Positions 59,744-64,000 of a DNA stretch of 64,000 nt are shown in pieces. The number at the start of each line of letters is the position of its first letter. The stretch's first letter is position 1. The notes beneath the pieces are model-generated. The model ran no database searches. It was not told the DNA's origin and worked only from the letters and a program-made list of their open reading frames with translations. Source of the DNA: Gemmiger sp. An120 (GTDB lineage: Bacteria; Bacillota; Clostridia; Oscillospirales; Ruminococcaceae); NCBI RefSeq assembly GCF_002160955.1, contig NZ_NFLN01000004.1, positions 1 to 64,000 on the forward strand, read 5' to 3'. The translations under genes and the position numbers were made by a program.

Positions 59744-60925
59744 ATGATCAACCACCATTTTGACGATGTGCCCCGCAGCTACCTGTTCAGCGAGGTGGCT
59801 CGCCGGGTGCAGACCTACCGGCAGGCCCATCCGGACAAATCCCTGATCCATATGGGGATCGGGGACGTGACCCGGCCGCTCTGCCCGCCGGTGGTGCAGG
59901 CCATGCAGGCGGCCAGCGCCGAACAGGGCCAGGCGGACAGCTTCCGCGGGTATGGCCCGGAGCAGGGGTATCCGTTCCTGCGGCAGGCCATCAGCGGGTA
60001 CTACGAAAGCATGGGGGTGCAGGTAGACCCGGCGGATATCTTTGTAAGCGACGGCGCCAAGAGCGATCTGGGGAACCTGCCGGATCTGTTCACCACCGAC
60101 TGCCGGGTGCTGATCCCCGACCCGGTGTACCCGGTTTACCGGGACACCAACCTGATGGCCGGGCGGCCGGTGGCCTATCTGGACGCCACCCGGGAAAACG
60201 GCTTCCTGCCTCTGCCCGATGACAGCCTGGACGCCCAGCTGATCTATCTGTGCTCTCCCGGCAACCCCACCGGCGCCGCCTACGACAAGGCCGGGCTGAC
60301 CCGCTGGGTGGAATACGCCCGGGAACATGACGCCGTGATTCTGTACGACGCGGCCTACGAGTCCTTTATCCGCAGCGGCGTGCCCCGCACCATCTACGAA
60401 ATCCCCGGCGCGGAGGAATGCGCCATCGAGGTGTGCAGCCTGAGCAAGACCGCCGGATTCACCGGCACCCGCTGCGGCTACACGGTGGTGCCCCGTACCC
60501 TGGTGCGGGAGGGCATGAACCTGCACGATATGTGGCTGCGCCGCCAGAGCACCAAGATGAACGGGGTGGCCTATCCGGTGCAGCGGGCCGCCGAGGCGGT
60601 GTTCACCCCCGCCGGTCTGGCCGGCTGCCGGGAGAGCATCGACGCCTATCTGCGCAGCGCCGCTGTGGTGGCCCGGGTGCTGGATGATCTGGGGATCTGG
60701 TACTGCGGCGGCAAGGATTCCCCCTATCTGTGGATGGAATGCCCCCGCGGCATGGATTCCTGGGCTTTCTTCGACGCACTGCTGGAGAACGCCGGGGTGG
60801 TGGGCACGCCGGGCAGCGGCTTCGGCCGCAATGGCGAGGGATATTTCCGCCTGTCCGCCTTTGCGGGGGAACAGCAGGCCGCCGAGGCCATGGCCCGCAT
60901 GGCCGACTGGCTGCGCCGGGGCTGA
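59744..60925 (+). CDS. dapL: LL-diaminopimelate aminotransferase
   Basis: 393 residues; AAAGGAG ten bases before the ATG. DapL signature FVSDGAKSDLGNLPDLF, SPGNPTGAAYD, YDAAYESFI, and the PLP lysine K235 in SLSKTAGFTGTR. It converts tetrahydrodipicolinate to LL-DAP in one step with glutamate as amino donor, giving DAP for wall and lysine. Length ~400 as in the family. Its leader carries an ANTAR-type site, tying it to nitrogen status. Confidence 0.95.
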   Translation: MINHHFDDVPRSYLFSEVARRVQTYRQAHPDKSLIHMGIGDVTRPLCPPVVQAMQAASAEQGQADSFRGYGPEQGYPFLRQAISGYYESMGVQVDPADIFVSDGAKSDLGNLPDLFTTDCRVLIPDPVYPVYRDTNLMAGRPVAYLDATRENGFLPLPDDSLDAQLIYLCSPGNPTGAAYDKAGLTRWVEYAREHDAVILYDAAYESFIRSGVPRTIYEIPGAEECAIEVCSLSKTAGFTGTRCGYTVVPRTLVREGMNLHDMWLRRQSTKMNGVAYPVQRAAEAVFTPAGLAGCRESIDAYLRSAAVVARVLDDLGIWYCGGKDSPYLWMECPRGMDSWAFFDALLENAGVVGTPGSGFGRNGEGYFRLSAFAGEQQAAEAMARMADWLRRG

Positions 60926-60934
60926 GTGAAGATA

Positions 60935-60977
60935 CACAAAAAATCCCGGGGCCGACGGCCCCGGGATTTTTTGTGTT
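60935..60977. terminator. Bidirectional terminator between dapL and pyrG
   Basis: CACAAAAAATCCCGGGGCC / GGCCCCGGGATTTTTTGTG with loop GAC; A and T tracts are part of the stem so both strands get a T run. It reaches the last base of the pyrG stop codon. Confidence 0.93.
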
Positions 60978-62581
60978 TACTGTTCCTGCAGGCAGGCGCG
61001 CACCAGTTCCCGGAACAGGGGATGGGCCCGGTTGGGCCGGCTTTTGAACTCGGGGTGATACTGCACCGCCAGGTAATAGGGATGGCCGGGCAGTTCCATG
61101 GCCTCCACCAGATGGCCGTCCGGCGAAGTGCCGCTGAACACCAGCCCCGCCTGCTCCAGCCGGGCGCGGAACACGTTGCTGACCTCGTACCGGTGGCGGT
61201 GCCGCTCCTGAATTTCCGGCGCGCCGCCGTACACGGCCCGCATCCGGCTGCCCTCGGCCAGACGGCAGGGATAGGCGCCCAGCCGCATGGTGCCGCCCTT
61301 GGGCAGATTGCCCTGCTGATCCGGCATCAGGTCGATCACGCACTCGCTGCCCTCCGGATCGAACTCCCGGCTGTTGGCGGCGGACAGGCCCGCCAGGCTG
61401 CGGGCCGCTTCGATCACCGCCACCTGCATACCCAGGCAGATGCCCAGATAGGGCACCCGGTTCTCCCGGGCCCAGCGGGCGGCCAGGATCATGCCCTCCA
61501 CGCCCCGGCTGCCGAAACCGCCCGGCACCAGAACGCCGTCCACACCGGCCAGGCGCTCGGCCACATTCTCCTCCGTAAGCTGGTCCGCATCCACCCAGCG
61601 GATAGATACCGCCGCCCGGTTTTCAAAACCGCCGTGGTGCAGCGCCTCCACCACCGACAGGTAGGCGTCGTGCAGCTCCACATATTTGCCCACCATGGCG
61701 ATGGTCACAGTGCGCTCCAGCTGGCCTGTGCGGCGGCAGAGTTCTTTCCACTCGGTCAGATCCGGTTCCGGGGTGTCAAAGCCAAACCGGCGGCAGACCA
61801 GCCCGTCCAGATCCGCGTCATGCAGCATCAGCGGCACGTCGTACAGGCTGTCCAGGGTCTGGTTTTCGATGACGCATTCCGGCTCCACGTTGCAGAACGC
61901 CGCCAGCTTCTGCCGGATGCCGTCCTCCAGCGGTTCGTCGCAGCGGGCAATGATCACGTCCGGCATAATGCCCATGCTCTGCAGCTCATGCACCGAGTGC
62001 TGGGCGGGTTTGGTCTTGTGCTCGCCGGAGCATTTCAGCCAGGGTACCAGCACCACATGCAGGAACATGCAGTTTTCCCGGCCCACCTCCCGGCTGATCT
62101 GCCGGATGGCCTCCAGGAACGGCTGGCTCTCAATATCGCCGATGGTACCGCCGATCTCGGTAATGACCACGTCCGCCTGGGTATACTCCGCCAGCCCGTA
62201 GACAAACCGCTTGATCTCCCCGGTCACATGGGGAATGATCTGGACGGTATGGCCCAGGTATTCCCCTGCCCGCTCCTTGTGCAGCACGTTCCAGTAAACC
62301 CGGCCGCTGGTCAGGTTGGACAGCTTGTTCAGGTCCTCGTCAATAAACCGTTCGTAGTGTCCCAGATCCAGGTCGGTCTCCACACCGTCCTCGGTGACGA
62401 ATACCTCCCCGTGCTGATACGGGCTCATGGTGCCCGGGTCCACGTTCACGTACGGGTCCAGTTTCTGGGCCGCCACCCGCAGCCCCCGCTGTTTCAGCAG
62501 CCGCCCCAGGCTGGCCGCGCTGATGCCCTTGCCCAGACCGGAAACCACGCCGCCGGTCACGAATATATGTTTGCTTGCCAT
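60977..62581 (-). CDS. pyrG: CTP synthase
   Basis: 534 residues (GGGGGAACGGCAG before ATG). Synthetase domain: [59 protein letters not shown]. Glutaminase domain: [10 protein letters not shown], nucleophile in YLGICLGMQ, and [10 protein letters not shown]. Makes CTP from UTP with glutamine nitrogen. It has its own promoter and a terminator-bearing leader with an ANTAR-type hairpin instead of the initial G run used for CTP sensing in Bacillus. Confidence 0.98.
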   Translation of the reverse strand: MASKHIFVTGGVVSGLGKGISAASLGRLLKQRGLRVAAQKLDPYVNVDPGTMSPYQHGEVFVTEDGVETDLDLGHYERFIDEDLNKLSNLTSGRVYWNVLHKERAGEYLGHTVQIIPHVTGEIKRFVYGLAEYTQADVVITEIGGTIGDIESQPFLEAIRQISREVGRENCMFLHVVLVPWLKCSGEHKTKPAQHSVHELQSMGIMPDVIIARCDEPLEDGIRQKLAAFCNVEPECVIENQTLDSLYDVPLMLHDADLDGLVCRRFGFDTPEPDLTEWKELCRRTGQLERTVTIAMVGKYVELHDAYLSVVEALHHGGFENRAAVSIRWVDADQLTEENVAERLAGVDGVLVPGGFGSRGVEGMILAARWARENRVPYLGICLGMQVAVIEAARSLAGLSAANSREFDPEGSECVIDLMPDQQGNLPKGGTMRLGAYPCRLAEGSRMRAVYGGAPEIQERHRHRYEVSNVFRARLEQAGLVFSGTSPDGHLVEAMELPGHPYYLAVQYHPEFKSRPNRAHPLFRELVRACLQEQ

Positions 62582-62601
62582 CTGCCGTTCCCCCTGTTCC
62601 T

Positions 62602-62676
62602 GTTTTTGCGCAAAAACGAGAAAGGACGCCCATCCCCCGGCGCGAAGCCCGCGTCGGGAAATGGACGTCCTTGTCC
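62602..62676 (-). promoter_or_regulatory. ANTAR-type antiterminator target plus terminator, pyrG leader
   Basis: Minus strand: GGAC-AAGGAC-GTCC (62676 to 62663), six-base loop with A1 and G4. The loop and 3' arm overlap the terminator AAGGACG-CCA / TGG-CGTCCTT (62662-62672 with 62622-62632, one mismatch), which has a GC-rich interior and runs into TCTCGTTTTTGC. A palindrome GTTTTTGCGCAAAAAC (62602-62617) follows. The hairpin starts 12 bases after the -10 box. Confidence 0.68.
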
Positions 62677-62688
62677 TAACAGCTTGCT

Positions 62689-62718
62689 ATTATACCCCGC
62701 CCACAGGCGGCTTGTCAA
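62689..62718 (-). promoter_or_regulatory. Promoter of pyrG
   Basis: Minus strand: TTGACA (62713-62718), 18 bp, TATAAT (62689-62694). Confidence 0.88.
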
Positions 62719-62724
62719 GACAAA

Positions 62725-63819
62725 TCAGCCGAGCCGGACGGCTGCGCCGTAACGCAGCGTTTTGTATATGGTGGTGCCCATCTCCGCCAGGGTAATCAGG
62801 ATCATCACCGCCAGCACCACCGTGGACACCGTATCCGCGTTCCAATAGGCCAGATACTCCCCGGCTTTGCTGGTACTGGTTGCCAGCGCCGCCTGCGCCT
62901 CGGCCGAAAAGTTCGGGTTCCAGAAGGGCAGAACCTTCATCAGCAGGGCGCACAGCAGAATCTGGATGACGCCGCACAGAATATTGCTGATCATGACCAG
63001 CTTGCAGTAGCAGCCCATCACCATCTGCAAAATCTCGTCCGCCAGGGCGATAACCAGGCTGAGCACAAACACCGGCAGGATGGTCGGCCACTGCTCCAGA
63101 TTGAACAGCGGCACAAAGATGACCGCGCCCTCCTGCGGAAAAACGGCCGAAAAGAGCCAGGGCGCCGCAATCAGCAGTACGCAGAATACTACCATGAACA
63201 CGATGCCAACCGCGCTTTCTCCCCGGTTAATAATCGCCCGCTGATCCGGCACAGGTTCCAGAAAACGGGGCGTCCAGCGGGGTCGGGAGGGCTTCTGCCC
63301 GTCCGCCAGCTTTTCCACCGACCAGCTCTCCGCCTTTCTGGTCTCGATCTTCACCTTCTGCCATTCCATTACAATGAAAAGCAGGGTAACCGCGCCGAAC
63401 GCGGAGACGCAGCCGGCCAATGCGTTCACGATCCCGTTCCGCAACCCCGCAGCCACTGCCCGCAGAATCAGCAGGGCGGCATCCTGCCCCGCCGCGGCGG
63501 GCAGGCCGGTCAGGGCGCTTACCAGTGACAGAACCAGAACCGGCACCGCCACACAGAGCAGCACCACCCGGACAAACCACAGATAGCTTTCCAGGTATTC
63601 CGGCCCGATCAGGTACTGGCGGCCGCTGCGGTATTGCTCCGCAAACCGGGCCGGGTCCCCCAGTTGGGTCAGCACCGCTTCCATGGAGCCCTTGTCCGCG
63701 TACATATCCCCGATCAGTTCTTCCAGTTCCATGCGCACCTCTTCCCGCTGCGCTTTGGGCAGGCAGCGGGTTACCTGGTACACATACCGGTTCTGCAGAT
63801 CCTTCTCCTCCGTCGTCAT
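62725..63819 (-). CDS. HAAS/DUF1700-type membrane protein
   Basis: 364 residues from the ATG at 63819, which overlaps the PadR stop (ATGA) and follows GAGGGAGGAAG. The first ~65 residues (YVYQVTRCLPKAQREEVRMELEELIGDMYADKG..LTQLGDPARFAEQYR) match the HAAS signalling domain, helical and cytoplasmic; five to seven membrane helices follow. HAAS proteins are regularly cotranscribed with PadR regulators, as here. Function unknown. Confidence 0.85.
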   Translation of the reverse strand: MTTEEKDLQNRYVYQVTRCLPKAQREEVRMELEELIGDMYADKGSMEAVLTQLGDPARFAEQYRSGRQYLIGPEYLESYLWFVRVVLLCVAVPVLVLSLVSALTGLPAAAGQDAALLILRAVAAGLRNGIVNALAGCVSAFGAVTLLFIVMEWQKVKIETRKAESWSVEKLADGQKPSRPRWTPRFLEPVPDQRAIINRGESAVGIVFMVVFCVLLIAAPWLFSAVFPQEGAVIFVPLFNLEQWPTILPVFVLSLVIALADEILQMVMGCYCKLVMISNILCGVIQILLCALLMKVLPFWNPNFSAEAQAALATSTSKAGEYLAYWNADTVSTVVLAVMILITLAEMGTTIYKTLRYGAAVRLG

Positions 63820-64000
63820 GCGTCTTCCTCCCTCAACATACGCTCCATAGCGGCCGACAGGCTCTCCCACTGGGTTTTCAGCTGTTCATACACCTGGGTG
63901 CCATACTCGGTGCGCCGGTAATATTTGCGCGGTTTTGCGCCGCCGGTCTCCCACTGGCTTTCCAGAAGTCCCTGCCCCTCCAGCCGGCGCAGCAGCGGGT
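63816..64000 (-). CDS. PadR-family regulator, C-terminal part only
   Basis: The gene runs off the window edge; 61 codons including the stop are visible. The translated end starts PLLRRLEGQGLLESQW and continues ETGGAKPRKYYRRTEYG, the PadR winged-helix signature (L-x-x-L-E-x-x-G-L-I; G-x-x-R-K-Y-Y-x-x-T), then a short C-terminal helix. It overlaps the membrane protein gene by four bases, a usual PadR-HAAS pair. Confidence 0.9.
   Translation of the reverse strand, partial: PLLRRLEGQGLLESQWETGGAKPRKYYRRTEYGTQVYEQLKTQWESLSAAMERMLREEDA

Overview
The window is one dense, GC-rich chromosomal stretch from a Gram-positive, probably gut-dwelling anaerobe. Gene content and order fit the Clostridia, family Oscillospiraceae (Faecalibacterium / Gemmiger / Subdoligranulum-like): a dcw cluster led by mraZ, a ylxM-ffh-rpsP-khpA-rimM-trmD run, der-plsY, type III glutamine synthetase, a monomeric [FeFe] hydrogenase, LL-diaminopimelate aminotransferase and tRNA genes with encoded CCA. 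The genus is an inference. Many promoters are near-consensus sigma-A sites with 16-18 bp spacers, and most genes have strong AAGGAGG-like ribosome sites, which I used to choose starts. I see no phage, IS element, CRISPR array or rRNA.

Layout. 1-900: end of one tRNA, tRNA-Gly, a small HEPN-like membrane protein, tRNA-Leu. 950-5500: a four-gene sugar-type ABC importer. 5500-6480: a lipoprotein. 6500-8630: a MarR regulator, an OYE-family reductase with an HGDR active-site motif and a flavodoxin, which together match the bilirubin-reducing bilQRS operon. 8636-9829: an MFS carrier, convergent. 9888-20384 (minus): mraZ-rsmH-ftsL-PBP-murF-mraY-ftsW-murG-ftsQ, read from a promoter that carries three MraZ-box repeats. 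20580-23836 (minus): ptsH, uvrC, rsmD and a coiled-coil protein. 24072-27808 (minus): ylxM-ffh-rpsP-khpA-rimM-trmD. 27872-30100: two PLP enzymes. 30112-33543: divergent pgcA and comM. 33583-36494: a small HTH / membrane protein cluster. 36551-40711: a Gld-like ABC exporter with auxiliary proteins. 40725-44990 (minus): yceD-rpmF, a DUF512 radical-SAM protein, der, plsY. 45117-48201 (minus): pgi with a P-loop protein, and a D,D-carboxypeptidase. 48278-51332: mtaB and a group B-like [FeFe] hydrogenase. 51424-62720: a nitrogen / glutamine region. 62725-64000: a HAAS-domain membrane protein and the end of a PadR regulator.

The most interesting region is 51424-62720. It holds two glutamine synthetases (type III and type I), AsnA, a HisH-HisF-'N-acetyl sugar amidotransferase' amidation trio with no sugar-biosynthesis genes around it, an ANTAR RNA-binding protein with a degenerate receiver, DapL and CTP synthase. 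Four leaders here (before glnA, before the amidotransferase operon, before dapL and before pyrG) share one design: a 4-5 bp stem closing a six-base loop with A at position 1 and G at position 4 (AAAGGC three times, AAGGAC once), overlapping the 5' arm of an intrinsic terminator. That is the known recognition rule for ANTAR antiterminators, so the local ANTAR protein probably controls a glutamine regulon by antitermination, apparently with single rather than paired hairpins. The bilQRS operon is the second highlight.
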